In this document: one piece after another, positions 1-11,873 of the stretch | Layout: every line of letters begins with the position of its first letter | Position numbering within the stretch: the first letter of the stretch is position 1 | Assembly (NCBI GenBank): GCA_964560875.1 | Contig: CAZLMW010000098.1 | Coordinates: forward strand, 1-30,915 | Source of the DNA: CAZLMW01 sp964560875 | GTDB taxonomy: Bacteria > Myxococcota_A > UBA9042 | Direction of reading: 5' to 3' | Length of the DNA stretch: 30,915 bases | Position numbers and translations under genes: made by a program | Notes under the pieces: generated by a model | The model's database searches: none | Told to the model about the DNA's origin: nothing | The model's input: the letters and a program-made list of their open reading frames with translations, nothing else

Positions 1-2727
1 CCGCCGCCGACAGTGGCGGGACCGGCGTGTTGGTAGCGCTCGTCCCAGCGGATCGCCCCGGTCGCGCCGAAGCTGCGCAGCCACCAACGGTGTTTGGACG
101 CGTCGTTGTCCGGTCCCGAACGCCCCACGAGCAGCGCGCCTCCATCGGCGGTCGGGAGCACATCGGCCACCCGGGCGTCACCGAGCCAGTCAGCCAGGAA
201 AAGCGTCTTGTACTGCCCATCGAGGCGTACCAGGCGAACGTAACGCTTGCCGGAGGCATCGGTCGCTTCGCCGCCAACGACAAGGTCGCCGCCGATCACA
301 GCCATCGCCTTGAACTGCAAATCGCCCAGCGCCGAGGAGGCCACGTATTTTTCCTGCAGCAGGGTGGTCGCGTCGTGGCGGACGATGATCCCGTAGCGTC
401 GGTTCGCCGTGCCGGGGTCGATCGCCGTGCCCACGGCCAGGAGCTTGCCATCCTTGCGTCGCAACGCGGCCGCAAAACCGGTGCCCGGCATGCCCTTGTA
501 GTGGTATTCGGCCAGCGACTTTCCCGACTCGCTGAACAGCCCAATGAACGCAAACCCGTCCTTGCCAACGGTGCGCGACCCGGCGATCACGAAGTCGGTC
601 CCGCTGGGCACGATGGCGCCGACGGATTCGGGGCCTTTCTTGCCGAAATCGAGCACCTTCTGCGACTGCACCTTCCCCGACAGCAACATCACACGCCCGG
701 TAGCGGGTCCATTGGACGACTCGCCAACGCGCCCAGCGACGATGAGCTTATTGCCGCCAGCGACGACGGCGACGGCCTCCGCCCGGGTCTGTTTCGATGC
801 GCCGCCGAAAAACCGGTTGGACGCCACAGACCGCCCGGCGCTGTCGTAGCGCTGCACGATCCAGCCGGTTTCGCGCGCCGTTTTGCCCTTGGGGATGACG
901 TCCGCGTAACCGACCGCAACCAATCCATCGTCGAAATCGGCCGCGACGTCGATGAACACGGTCGGACCGGTCGGATCGCCTCGGTGCCAGGTCCCCAGCC
1001 GGTAGTTGTCACCGGCCACGCACTTGCCGCCCTTGCACGCATCGCCCAGTCGGCAGAGGTCACCGTCCTCGCAAGGGGTCTTGTCCGCCGCGTCCTTGAC
1101 GATGCACTGGAACGTGGATGGCCCGGTCGAATGGCAGGCCGATACCTCGCACGCCTTGGTCGCCAGCGAGCACTTCACCGGCGAACCGGTCTTGCAGACG
1201 CCGTCTTTGCACGCGTCGTTGAGCGTGCACCCGCTGCCGTCCCCGAGACACGACTTGCCGTTGTTCTTCGTGCTGTCCGTGGTGCAGCTGCCCGTCTTCG
1301 GATCGCAGACCGCGACCGTGCACACGTTGGCGTCGGTGCACTTGGGCGGGTTGCTGCAGCCGCCAGCGCTGGTCTTGGTCGGCGGCAGGCACTTGTCTTG
1401 CGTACAGGGGTTGTTGTCATCGCACGGGTTGGGTTTGCCGCCCACGCACGACCCGGCGTTGTCGCAGACCGACGCGACCGTACACGGCTTGCCGTCGTCG
1501 CACCCTTTGCCGAGGTTGCGCGGCGCGAGCTGGCATTGACCCGTCTTGGCCTGGCATGCGTTACCGAGGCAGAACGTGTCGTTGAATTTGGCGCACACGA
1601 TCGGCTTGGTCAGCACCTTCGCGTCGCACTTGCCCGTCTTGAAGTCGCAGGTCGGCACGCCGTTGCACAGGTTGCCGTCGTCGTAGCCCAGGCAGTCCGC
1701 GCTGCTCTTGCACGGACACGTATCCGGTCCGCTGATGCACTGGCCGCCCTTGCATCGGTCACCCTTGGTACACGCGTCGCCGTCTTCGCACGCGATAACG
1801 CCCGCGCTGGCCACCGACTTCTTGGCGAGCCGGCAGTCCTTTTTCTGCCCTGGCGCGCCGATATCGCACACCTTCTCGACCCACTCAGCGGCCGTTTTCG
1901 CGCACTTGCCGGTCTTGGGGTCGCACGCGTTTTGCGCACACGTCGTGTCGTCGACCGACTTGCACTGCACGATCGTCTTGGGGTTGTGCTGGCACTTCTT
2001 GGTCGCGAGGTTGCAAAACATCGTGCCGTTGCAGAGGTCGCCATCGTCCTTGGCCGCACACTCCGCGTCGTTCTTGCACGGGCACGTATACGTAGAGCCG
2101 GCTGCGCATTGACCGCCGATGCAGAGGTCGCCGGCCGTGCACTTGTCGCCGTCGTCGCACTGGTGGCCGTTCTTGACCGACCGCATCTCGCACACACCCG
2201 AACCGGTGTTGCACGTGTTCTTGATGCACGCGCTGTCCTTGGCCGATGGGCACGTGATGATGGTCGCCGGGTTGACCGTGCAAGCCTTGCTGTTCTTGTC
2301 GCAAAACAGCGTGCCGTTGCAGACATTGCCGTCCTCTTTGCCGTCACAATCGGCGTCCTTTTCGCACACCGAAACCAGCTTGCCGCCCTTGCATGTGCCC
2401 TTGTCGCAGGCGTCGTTGACCGTCTGTGGGTCGCCGTCGCTGCACTTGGTGCCGTTTTGCAGGTTCTTGGTGGCGCACGTGCCGGTCTTGGAGTCGCAGC
2501 TCGTCGCCGTGCAGTCGGTGTCCTTGGACGTGTCGCACTTGATCTTCGTGTTCGGGCTGATGCGGCACGTGTACGGGAACGTCGCGAGGTCGCAGTACCA
2601 CTGGCCGAGGCACGCGTCATGGTCAGGGATGGCGAGGCAATCGGCGCTCTTCTTGCACTGACACCACGTCGCGCTGCCCGCCTTGCATTTTCCGGCTGCG
2701 CATTGCGCTTTGACGACGCACGGGTCG
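1..2727 (-). CDS. Cysteine-rich modular protein with C-terminal beta-propeller-like domain (partial, both ends missing)
   Basis: An uninterrupted minus-strand frame runs from the scaffold gap (N-terminal side) off the left edge (C-terminal side), about 909 codons. I checked the codons in the left third and saw no stop. The first ~570 visible residues are disulfide-rich modules with four copies of a CNGTLYC-like motif (CLGQWYC, CNGTLFC, CNGTMFC, CNGVPTC), each followed by a VNPxTIxxC-type stretch, plus shorter CDDxNPCT units. From about position 1010 leftward cysteines stop. The sequence becomes repeating short blocks of the type DLVVGGEATD, KLLAVGTAID, GALLVGRSG, typical of bacterial PQQ/delta-60-like beta-propeller repeats. 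This is the same order of domains as in the protein at 18715-25941, so the two are probably paralogues. Signal peptide and start lie in the gap. By analogy it is probably an exported lipoprotein. No enzymatic motif is seen. Function unknown; surface display is inference. Confidence 0.85.
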
Positions 2728-2827
2728 NNNNNNNNNNNNNNNNNNNNNNNNNNNNNNNNNNNNNNNNNNNNNNNNNNNNNNNNNNNNNNNNNNNNNNNNN
2801 NNNNNNNNNNNNNNNNNNNNNNNNNNN
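2728..2827. other. Scaffold gap (100 N)
   Basis: Exactly 100 N, the usual placeholder for a gap of unknown size. It removes the end of clpB and the start of the downstream cysteine-rich gene. Two gene ends must fit here, so the real distance is probably longer than 100 bases. Confidence 0.99.
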
Positions 2828-5340
2828 CCGAGGATGGCTTCAGCGAGCTCGTTTTCGAGCCGGCGCTGGATGGTGCGCTTGAGCGGCCGCGCGCCAAACT
2901 GCGGGTCGTAGCCCTCGTTGGCCAACACCGCGACCGCTTCGTCTTCGACCGTGAGCGTGATCTTGCGGTCGAGCAGCCGCTTCTCGAGGCGCTTGAGCTG
3001 CAGCCGCACGATCTTCTGCATGTCCTCGGGCCGCAGGGCGTGGAAGATCACCGTCTCGTCGATGCGGTTGAGGAATTCGGGCCGGAACTGGGTTCGAAGC
3101 GCGCCGTGCACGGCCTTTTCGACCGCGTCGTGCCCCAGCGTCGCGACATCGAGGATCGCCTGGCTGCCGAGGTTGGACGTCATCAAGACCAGCGTGTTGC
3201 GGAAGTCGATGGTGCGCCCGAGCGAGTCGGTCAACCGCCCGTCATCGAGCACCTGCAGCAGCACGTTGAGCACGTCGGGGTGCGCTTTTTCGATCTCGTC
3301 AAAGAGCACGACCGAGTAAGGACGGCGCCGGATCGCCTCGGACAGCTGCCCGCCCTCTTCGTGACCGACATACCCGGGGGGCGCGCCGATCAGCCTGGCG
3401 ACCGTGTGCTTCTCCATGTACTCGCTGCAGTCGATCCGGACCATCGCGCGTTCGTCGTCGAACAGCAGCGCCGCGAGCGCCTTGACGAGCTCCGTCTTGC
3501 CGACACCTGTGGGCCCCAGGAAGATGAACGAGCCGAGCGGTCGATCCGGATCGGACAAGCCTGACCGTGACCGGCGAATGGCGTTGGCGACCGCGCTGAT
3601 CGCCTCAGCCTGGTTGATAACGCGCTCGTTAAGCCGGCTCTCGATCTTGAGCAGCTTGGCCATCTCGCCTTCGAGCATCCGCGTGACAGGCACCCCGGTC
3701 CACGCCGCAACCACCCCGGCGATGTCGTCCTCGGTCACCTCTTCGGCGAGCATCTTCGTGTCCTTTTGCAGCTCGGCGAGCTTGATGGTGGCGGCTTCGA
3801 CCTGGCGCGCGAGCTCGGGCATCTCGCCGTATTGCAAGCGCGCGGCTTCCTCGTGGTCGTGGCGTCGCTGGGCGTGTTCGAGCTGCATGTTCGTCGACTC
3901 GAGCCGCTCTTTGGCCGTACGAATCTCCTCGATCAGCGTCTTTTCACGCTGCCAGTGAGCCTTGGCGGCGGTCGACTCTTCGCGGATCTCGGCCATCTCC
4001 GACTCGAGCTTTTCAAGCCGCTCCTTGCTGACAGCGTCGGTCTCGCGAGAGAGCGCCGTCTTTTCGATCTCGAGCTGCTGCAAACGCCGCTCGAGCTGGT
4101 CGATCTCGGTGGGCAGGCTGTCGATCTCGATGCGCAGCCGGCTCGCCGCTTCGTCGATCAGGTCCACGGCCTTGTCCGGCAAGAACCGGTCGGAGATGTA
4201 GCGGTCGGACAGCGTGGCCGCCGCCACGAGCGCCGAATCCTTGATGCGCACGCCGTGGTGCACCTCGTACTTCTCCTTGAGGCCGCGCAGGATGCTGATC
4301 GTGTCGGGGATCGACGGCTCATCGACGTACACGGGCTGAAAGCGTCGCTCGAGCGCGGCGTCCTTTTCGATGTACTTGCGGTATTCATCGAGCGTCGTCG
4401 CGCCCACACACCGCAGCTCACCGCGCGCAAGGGCCGGCTTGAGCATGTTGCCGGCGTCCATCGCGCCTTCGCCCGCCCCGGCGCCGACCATCGTGTGCAT
4501 CTCGTCGATAAAGCAGATGATCTCGCCGTCGCTGGCCGATAGCTCCTTGAGCACGGCCTTGAGGCGCTCCTCGAACTCGCCGCGGTACTTGGCACCCGCC
4601 ACCATCAACGACAGATCCAACGCAAGCAGCCGTTTGCCCTTGAGCCCCTCGGGCACATCGCCGGCAACGATGCGCTGGGCGAGACCTTCAACGATCGCGG
4701 TCTTGCCGGTGCCGGGTTCGCCGATGAGCACCGGGTTGTTCTTGCGACGGCGGCTCAGCACCTGCATCAAGCGGCGGATCTCGTCGTCGCGGCCGATGAC
4801 CGGGTCGAGCTTGCCCTTGGCGGCCACCGCGGTCAGGTCGCGGGCGTACTTCTCGAGCGCCTGGTAGGTCGACTCGGGGTCCTCGGACGTGATGCGTTCG
4901 GTGCCCCGCAGCGTGCGCAATGTCGCCAGCACGACCTCGCGTGACACACCGCGCGCCGAAAGCGCCTTGCCAGCATCGCCGCTGCGGTCCTTGAGAAGCG
5001 CGAGCAGGATGTGTTCGGTCGAAACGTACTCGTCGCCCATCAGCCCGGCTTCTTTGTCGCAGTCGCGGAGCACCTCGGACAGGCGCCGCGAAAGCAACAG
5101 GTCGCCGGAACCATGAACCTGGGGCAGCCGATCGAGCGCCATCGCCATCTCGCCGTGCAGGGCGTCGACGGGCACCTCCATCTTGGCGAGCAGCGGCCGC
5201 ACGATGCCCTCGACGTCCGGGCTGGTGACGGCGTGAAGCAGATGCTCGGGCTCGAGGTGTTGATGATTGCGCGCACGGGCGGTTTCGCTCGCCTTGGCGA
5301 GGGTCTTGCGGGCGTTGTTGGTCAACTTGTCAGGCAGCAT
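2828..5340 (-). CDS. clpB: ATP-dependent disaggregase chaperone ClpB (C-terminal tail lost in gap)
   Basis: ClpB is a hexameric cytoplasmic AAA+ chaperone that threads aggregated proteins through its pore, normally together with DnaK/DnaJ/GrpE. Visible length is 837 residues. The Clp N-domain covers about 1-145 (begins MLPDKLTNNARKTL). The first AAA+ module has Walker A GEPGTGKT at 207-214 and the VIGRDDEIRR entry motif just before it. A long coiled-coil middle domain spans roughly 400-530, which separates ClpB from ClpA/ClpC. The second AAA+ module has Walker A GPTGVGKT at 609-616 and a VVLFDEIEKAHPDV Walker B. The C-terminal D2-small domain runs to GARPLKRTIQRRLENELAE, and then the scaffold gap removes about 20-30 residues. 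The ATG at 5340 is chosen because the N-domain starts there and GAGG (minus strand, 5347-5350) lies 6 bases upstream. The gene faces away from the membrane protein at 5435. No CIRCE-type inverted repeat was seen upstream. Confidence 0.97.
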
Positions 5341-5384
5341 GAGGGACCTCGTTGATGTTCGTGGTTGGCTCGACTGGCTGTCCG

Positions 5385-5413
5385 TAAGAAAGGGTTGGGT
5401 CGACCGGTGTCAA
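5385..5413 (-). promoter_or_regulatory. Possible clpB promoter
   Basis: On the minus strand a perfect TTGACA occupies 5408-5413. After 17 bases a weak TTCTTA -10 candidate follows at 5385-5390, about 45 bases before the clpB ATG. The -35 is strong and the -10 poor, so a sigma-70-like or alternative-sigma promoter is possible. It also sits inside the only intergenic space (5341-5434) shared with the divergent membrane-protein gene. Confidence 0.35.
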
Positions 5414-5434
5414 GCACACCGGCATCATCGGGCG

Positions 5435-7141
5435 ATGGATCCACAGGCGATGCTCACCGCTGCCGACGAACCGCTGCGCACGATCACGTGGGGCTTGTTG
5501 GCGCTGTTCGCGGTCAGCCTGCCGCTGGTGGTCATCACGACCCTTTCGACGCTTTGGCACGGCCCGCACGCCGACGACCACGGCACGCCCTGGAAACGGC
5601 TGCGCATTGTGCTCTTTGCTGCGCTGGGGTTGGGCGCGATCGCGCGGCTGCTGGCGCCCGAGCGGATGGTCATGCACTACATGGGCTACGAGCTCATCGA
5701 ACAAGCGCTGCGCTTCGGCCCAACCCCGAAATACGGACCCGCGTCGTTTCAGTTCGACCACACGTTGCTGCGTTACGGCGCGCCCACGTGGACCACGATC
5801 ATCGCCGCCCACCGAGTCATGGGAGCGCTTCTTGCCCCATTGGCGGCCGCGTTGGCCCTGCGTTGTGGCGGCGATCGACGCGCCGTTTTATGGACCGGGG
5901 CGCTGGTCGCGTTGACCCCCTTGCTTGTCAAAGACGCCGCGACGGAGAGCCTGCTTGTCGAAGCCATGCTGTGGGCGCTCGGGGCCGCAGCGCTGGCGAC
6001 GAGCTACGCGCGCACCGGCGGGTTGTGGGTGCTCGTGTCGGCGGCGGTATGGGCCCTGCTCGCGATGCTGGCGCGCCCCGAGATGCTGGCCACGGCGCCG
6101 CTGCTGATCGTCGGCGCGCTGCTGCTGGCGAAACCCAGGAAGCTATGGCGGCCGGTCGCCGTAGGGTTGGCGGTCGGAGCCGTCGCCGCAGTGGTCTGGT
6201 TACGGGTCGAACAGCTGCAAGTGGCGCTCGACGTTCAGCGCGAGCTGGGCAACACCCCGCGCGTCTTCGAAGACCGTTCAGTCGCCCTCTTCGCGCAGCT
6301 GCTCCGCGACGCCTGGTGGGACAAGAACGGGCTGCTCTGGCCCAAGTGGTTCCCCGCCGCGATCCCAGCGGCCGCATTGATGGGGGCGATCGTCGCCGTG
6401 GACGGAGCCCGTTGGCGTGTCATCGGGTTTGCTGCGATCGCGGCCGCGTGGTTGGTGCCATCTGCCCTCGACCTGCCGTTCGTGTCGGTCCCCCGCGTGC
6501 AAGCACCAGCCCTGCTCGTGTGGACCATCGCGGCGGGCTTCGGCCTCGCAGCCGTGCAGAAATCCGCGGCGATCCGACGGCCCGACATGAAGCCGACCGT
6601 CACGGCCGGCGCGCTGCTGCTGCTGGTCGGCTTGTCGATGGCGATGACGACGCCCGCGCTGTGGCAAACGGACGTGCCCTTCGCCGAACACGAGGCGATC
6701 AAGGCCGCCGCCGCCAAGCTCCCGACCGGCGAAAAAGCGCTCATCATCACGCGCACCCACGACGACTCCCCCGACGAACGCGTCCACCTCGGCTTTCCAT
6801 CGGGCGCCTGGGGCCCCAAGACGCGCGTGGCCGGCATCGACCGCTACCTCTCCGCCCGCGCCCGACGCCGCATCAAGCCGCCTGTCTACGCGTGGCTGGG
6901 CACCCGCTGCTGGATGCGACCCTGCGACCAGAAAGGCGAACACCCGGCATGCGCGCGTCTTCGCCAGGAAGTGAAACTGCGGCCCGTGCTCGAAAGCGAA
7001 GTCACCATCACCGACGGCACCATCCCAGCGGCGTTCGGGCGCCAAAAACCGAGCCACGAAGGCGCCGTAGCCGACCTCGACTTCCCGTGGTGCTTCACGA
7101 AGACCCACCTGAGCATCGGCCTGTACCGCGTCGTCGACTGA
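5435..7141 (+). CDS. Polytopic membrane protein, possibly GT-C-type glycosyltransferase-like
   Basis: 568 residues from the ATG at 5435 (MDPQAMLTAADEPL). An upstream in-frame start at 5267 would overlap clpB coding sequence and is not believed. The first ~430 residues are rich in hydrophobic helices (for example WGLLALFAVSLPLVVITTL near the start, then a series of Ala/Leu/Val helices). The last ~120 residues are soluble, with VHLGFPSGAWGP and a WLGTRCWMRPC segment that may hold a disulfide. A short motif LARPEMLATAPLL resembles the RPE/ARPE loop of many bacterial GT-C (family 39-like) lipid-sugar-dependent transferases, and the overall plan fits that superfamily. I see no decisive catalytic Asp motif in the first loop, so this is tentative. 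It is divergently placed from clpB and followed by short tandem repeats and a terminator-like hairpin. An alternative is an uncharacterised membrane protein of another family. Confidence 0.85.
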   Translation: MDPQAMLTAADEPLRTITWGLLALFAVSLPLVVITTLSTLWHGPHADDHGTPWKRLRIVLFAALGLGAIARLLAPERMVMHYMGYELIEQALRFGPTPKYGPASFQFDHTLLRYGAPTWTTIIAAHRVMGALLAPLAAALALRCGGDRRAVLWTGALVALTPLLVKDAATESLLVEAMLWALGAAALATSYARTGGLWVLVSAAVWALLAMLARPEMLATAPLLIVGALLLAKPRKLWRPVAVGLAVGAVAAVVWLRVEQLQVALDVQRELGNTPRVFEDRSVALFAQLLRDAWWDKNGLLWPKWFPAAIPAAALMGAIVAVDGARWRVIGFAAIAAAWLVPSALDLPFVSVPRVQAPALLVWTIAAGFGLAAVQKSAAIRRPDMKPTVTAGALLLLVGLSMAMTTPALWQTDVPFAEHEAIKAAAAKLPTGEKALIITRTHDDSPDERVHLGFPSGAWGPKTRVAGIDRYLSARARRRIKPPVYAWLGTRCWMRPCDQKGEHPACARLRQEVKLRPVLESEVTITDGTIPAAFGRQKPSHEGAVADLDFPWCFTKTHLSIGLYRVVD

Positions 7142-7150
7142 ACGACGCGC

Positions 7151-7208
7151 CGTCCGCTGAAAAATGTCGTCCGCTGAAAACGTCGGCGGCTGAAAATGTC
7201 GGCGGCTA
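7151..7208 (+). repeat. Imperfect 16-17 bp tandem repeats after the membrane-protein gene
   Basis: Three and a half units: 7151-7167 (17 bp), 7168-7183 and 7184-7199 (16 bp each), and a partial unit 7200-7208. The shared core is CGGCTGAAAATGT with CGTC or CGGC ahead of it. Each full unit holds a CTGAAAA. The array begins 10 bases after the real stop codon, whose context CTGAAC is similar. Nothing else is seen in 7142-7319: no gene and no RNA. Confidence 0.8.
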
Positions 7209-7319
7209 ACCCGATGAGGCCAGCGGGGTTCACGGCTCGCCGGCCAAAAACCGCGTCTACGGGCCGATCGGTGGCTTAACCCACTGATATAGCTTCGAGC
7301 AAAACGAACGCGTCCTGGA

Positions 7320-7369
7320 GCCTTTTAGGGGCATCTACGGCGATTTTGCCTCCAAAAAGGCCCGTTTTT
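7320..7369 (+). terminator. Rho-independent-like terminator
   Basis: GCCTTTTAGGGG (7320-7331) pairs with TCCAAAAAGGC and flanking bases (7348-7361). This gives about 11 pairs with one A-A mismatch and a G-T wobble, closed by a loop of about 15 bases. CCG and five T follow (7365-7369). It would end the membrane-protein transcript and lies 12 bases from the stop of the convergent TPR gene, so it may insulate both. Confidence 0.5.
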
Positions 7370-7381
7370 GCGACCGGATCG

Positions 7382-8344
7382 CTACGTTCGCCGTCGCGAC
7401 CACCACCAGCGGCCGAGGACGGCCAACCACGCCAACCCAAGCGCGCCCAAAGCCCACGGGATGGGATCAAAGGGTGGCGGGCCGGCGCTGGAGCGGATCG
7501 GGTCGAAGAGTTCGAGGGTGCCTGGTTCTTCCTCGCCATCGACGACGCGCTGCATGAACGCCCGCATCTTGCGCACCTTCTGCTCCTTGCCGGGGGCCGA
7601 AAACGCGCCGGTCGCCTGGTTGCGGGTCATCACGGCGATGTACCTGTCGATGTCGGCGAGCGCTTGCTTGGGTTCGGTGCGGTGGTACACCTCGGCCCTG
7701 CAGTAGTAGACGTCCGCGTCGTCACCGGAATCAGCGGCGACGGCCTTGGCAATCGCGGCCTGGGCGTCCTCTTGGCGACCGGTGCGGATGTAGCTGACGG
7801 CCAGGTAGATCCACAGCCTCGGCGACGCGGCGAGCTCATCGGCGACAGGTTCGAGCAACGCGATGGCGCGCTTGTAGTCGGCGCTTTTTTCGGCCCGCGA
7901 CCCGCCGCGCACGTGACCGCGGTAATGAACGGCGACGCCGGCCGCGAACTGGGCGATGACGTCATCGGGTGCCTTGGCGGCGGCAGCGATCAGCGCGTCG
8001 ACACGGGCACGCCCATCGGCTTCGCTGGCGACACCGGCGGCGGCCACAACGAGGCGGGCGAGCAGCAACGGGTGCCGTTCGGTGCGCACAACCGGCAGCA
8101 ACGCATCGAGCATCTTGACCGCGTTACCGGGCGTGGACAGCGAGCGCATCAGGCCGTCGGTGTGCGAATAGACCTCCGCCGCGCCCGCCGACATGTCAGG
8201 TTCACGGCGATCGGCCGCTGGCATCCGTCCAGGCGCGCCATCGGGGCCCAAAGACGTCGGTGTGGCGGCAGATGGGGGCGCGCTGGGTACACCAAGTAGC
8301 GCGGAGATGGCGACGGTAGCGACAAGAACGTGCGCGGCGAACAT
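7382..8344 (-). CDS. Exported TPR protein with C-terminal membrane anchor
   Basis: 320 residues from the ATG at 8344. The longer frame reaching back to 9124 runs through the tRNA and an opposing gene and is rejected. The N-terminus MFAAHVLVATVAISALLG is a Sec-type signal or anchor helix. TPR-like helix pairs cover roughly 75-260, best seen as LWIYLAVSYIRTGRQEDA and DVYYCRAEVYHRTEPKQA, with the family's spaced A/Y/G/A pattern. A final hydrophobic helix (WALGALGLAWLAVLGRWWW) is followed by Ser-Arg-Arg-Arg, consistent with a positive-inside cytoplasmic tail. The protein therefore probably exposes TPRs in the periplasm, anchored in the inner membrane, as a scaffold for other proteins. The partner is unknown. 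It is convergent with the membrane-protein gene and divergent from tRNA-Pro. Confidence 0.85.
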   Translation of the reverse strand: MFAAHVLVATVAISALLGVPSAPPSAATPTSLGPDGAPGRMPAADRREPDMSAGAAEVYSHTDGLMRSLSTPGNAVKMLDALLPVVRTERHPLLLARLVVAAAGVASEADGRARVDALIAAAAKAPDDVIAQFAAGVAVHYRGHVRGGSRAEKSADYKRAIALLEPVADELAASPRLWIYLAVSYIRTGRQEDAQAAIAKAVAADSGDDADVYYCRAEVYHRTEPKQALADIDRYIAVMTRNQATGAFSAPGKEQKVRKMRAFMQRVVDGEEEPGTLELFDPIRSSAGPPPFDPIPWALGALGLAWLAVLGRWWWSRRRT

Positions 8345-8350
8345 CGGCCA

Positions 8351-8379
8351 AGAATAGAGCACGGTCGCAGGATGGACCA
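8351..8379 (-). promoter_or_regulatory. Possible promoter of the TPR gene, near-leaderless
   Basis: On the minus strand a TATTCT -10 candidate (8351-8356) lies only 6 bases ahead of the ATG, with a weak TGGTCC (8374-8379) 17 bases further up. If real, transcription would begin at or next to the start codon. The -35 match is poor. Confidence 0.25.
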
Positions 8380-8423
8380 CAGGTGGCGGTGGTTGGCATC
8401 GGTCGCATCGCGCCGATCCGCGC

Positions 8424-8452
8424 TTGACTGGCACCGACCTCGCGCGGAAACT
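8424..8452 (+). promoter_or_regulatory. tRNA-Pro promoter
   Basis: TTGACT (8424-8429), 17 bases, then GAAACT (8447-8452). The distance to the first tRNA base (8463) allows a start about 4 bases upstream of the mature 5' end. The -35 matches the sigma-70 consensus in five of six positions and the -10 in three. Confidence 0.5.
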
Positions 8453-8462
8453 CCGCGGCCCA

Positions 8463-8539
<77 letters not shown>

Positions 8540-8545
8540 ACACAG

Positions 8546-8562
8546 TCGCGATCCGGTCGCGA
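8546..8562 (+). other. Hairpin between tRNA-Pro and the next gene
   Basis: Perfect TCGCGA/TCGCGA arms (8546-8551 and 8557-8562) around a 5-base loop, 7 bases after the tRNA CCA. No T run follows, so it is not a standard terminator. It could protect or mark the 3' end of the tRNA precursor or attenuate read-through into the downstream gene. Confidence 0.35.
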
Positions 8563-8575
8563 GCGAGCCAAGCCC

Positions 8576-9301
8576 ATGGCCACCTTCGCGCCCGTGCAGC
8601 CCCACGGCCCCCTCGAGCAGCTGTTCGACGACGTCTGGTACGTCAACGGTTCGGTCGTGATGGCGCCGACGATGCGCCTTGGCCGCAACATGATCGTTGC
8701 GCGCGACGGCACAGACCTGACGCTGATCAGCAGCGTTCGGCTCGACGACGCCGCCGAAAAGGAGCTCACGGCGCTCGGCAACGTCGCCCACATCGTCAAA
8801 ATCGGCACCCACGGCATGGACGACGCTTATTACGTCGACCGGTTTGGCGCGAAGATGTGGGCGTTGCCCGATGTCCAAGTCGCCGACGGGCTCACAGTCA
8901 CCGACCGGCTTGCCGTAGACGCGGATGGCTCGGGTAGCCCGATCGCGGACATGGACGTCTTCTCGTTCGAGCTGACCAAACGACCCGAAGCGGCGCTGCT
9001 GCTCAAGCGCCATGGCGGCTTGCTGATCACCTGCGACAGCGTGCAACACTGGCAGCAATCGCCCCAAAACAGCTTCAGCGCACGCCTCGCTTGCCGGTTC
9101 ATGGGCTTTATGAACCCCGCCCAAATCGGCCCGCCGTGGCGCAAGATCCAGACGCCCGAAGGCGGCTCCTTGCGACCGGACTTCGAGCGCCTCGCCGCGT
9201 TGCCGTTTTCACACCTCATCGGCGGCCACGGCGGGTTTCTGCGCGACGAAGGACCCGCGCGACTCCGGGACACCATCGAGCGCGTCTACGGCCCGGCCTG
9301 A
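8576..9301 (+). CDS. Conserved hypothetical protein, metallo-beta-lactamase-fold / DUF4336-like
   Basis: 241 residues from the ATG at 8576 (MATFAPVQPHGPLEQLFDDV). The longer reading from 8507 starts inside the tRNA and is rejected. No signal peptide, so cytoplasmic. Segments VWYVNGSVVMAPTMRLGRNM, HIVKIGTHGMDDAYYVDRFG, LLITCDSVQHW and HLIGGHGGFLRD recall MBL-fold hydrolase-like proteins of the DUF4336 type. Those replace or lose parts of the canonical HxHxDH metal motif, and no HxHxDH is visible here. The possible metal ligands are His in IGTHGMDD, Asp in TCDSVQH and His in GGHGG, which is a plausible but unproven set. Substrate unknown. It is close behind tRNA-Pro and could be co-transcribed with it. 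Lon follows about 100 bases later with its own promoter candidate. Confidence 0.85.
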   Translation: MATFAPVQPHGPLEQLFDDVWYVNGSVVMAPTMRLGRNMIVARDGTDLTLISSVRLDDAAEKELTALGNVAHIVKIGTHGMDDAYYVDRFGAKMWALPDVQVADGLTVTDRLAVDADGSGSPIADMDVFSFELTKRPEAALLLKRHGGLLITCDSVQHWQQSPQNSFSARLACRFMGFMNPAQIGPPWRKIQTPEGGSLRPDFERLAALPFSHLIGGHGGFLRDEGPARLRDTIERVYGPA

Positions 9302-9335
9302 ACCGCCCATCGCTCGCCCAATCGTTGGCAGATGC

Positions 9336-9363
9336 TTGCGTGTCTGACCGAGCCTCCTACTCT
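9336..9363 (+). promoter_or_regulatory. Possible lon promoter
   Basis: TTGCGT (9336-9341), 16 bases, TACTCT (9358-9363), about 39 bases before the lon start codon. Both hexamers match consensus in three of six positions. The placement in the only gap before lon supports it. No heat-shock sigma consensus is evident. Confidence 0.3.
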
Positions 9364-9401
9364 GTCGGTCCGCACATATTCTGTGCCGGCCAGGAGACGC
9401 G

Positions 9402-11858
<2,457 letters not shown>

Positions 11859-11873
<15 letters not shown>

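Noticed and set aside
27..2882. Long plus-strand open frame opposite the left cysteine-rich gene, continuing through the N gap
   Set aside because: It is the codon-phase mirror of the real gene, a result of strong third-position GC bias. It has Ala/Arg/Val-rich text with no domain, and it crosses an assembly gap.
5267..5434. Earlier start of the polytopic membrane protein
   Set aside because: It would overlap the first 24 codons of clpB on the other strand and adds non-hydrophobic text. The ATG at 5435 directly precedes the first membrane helix.
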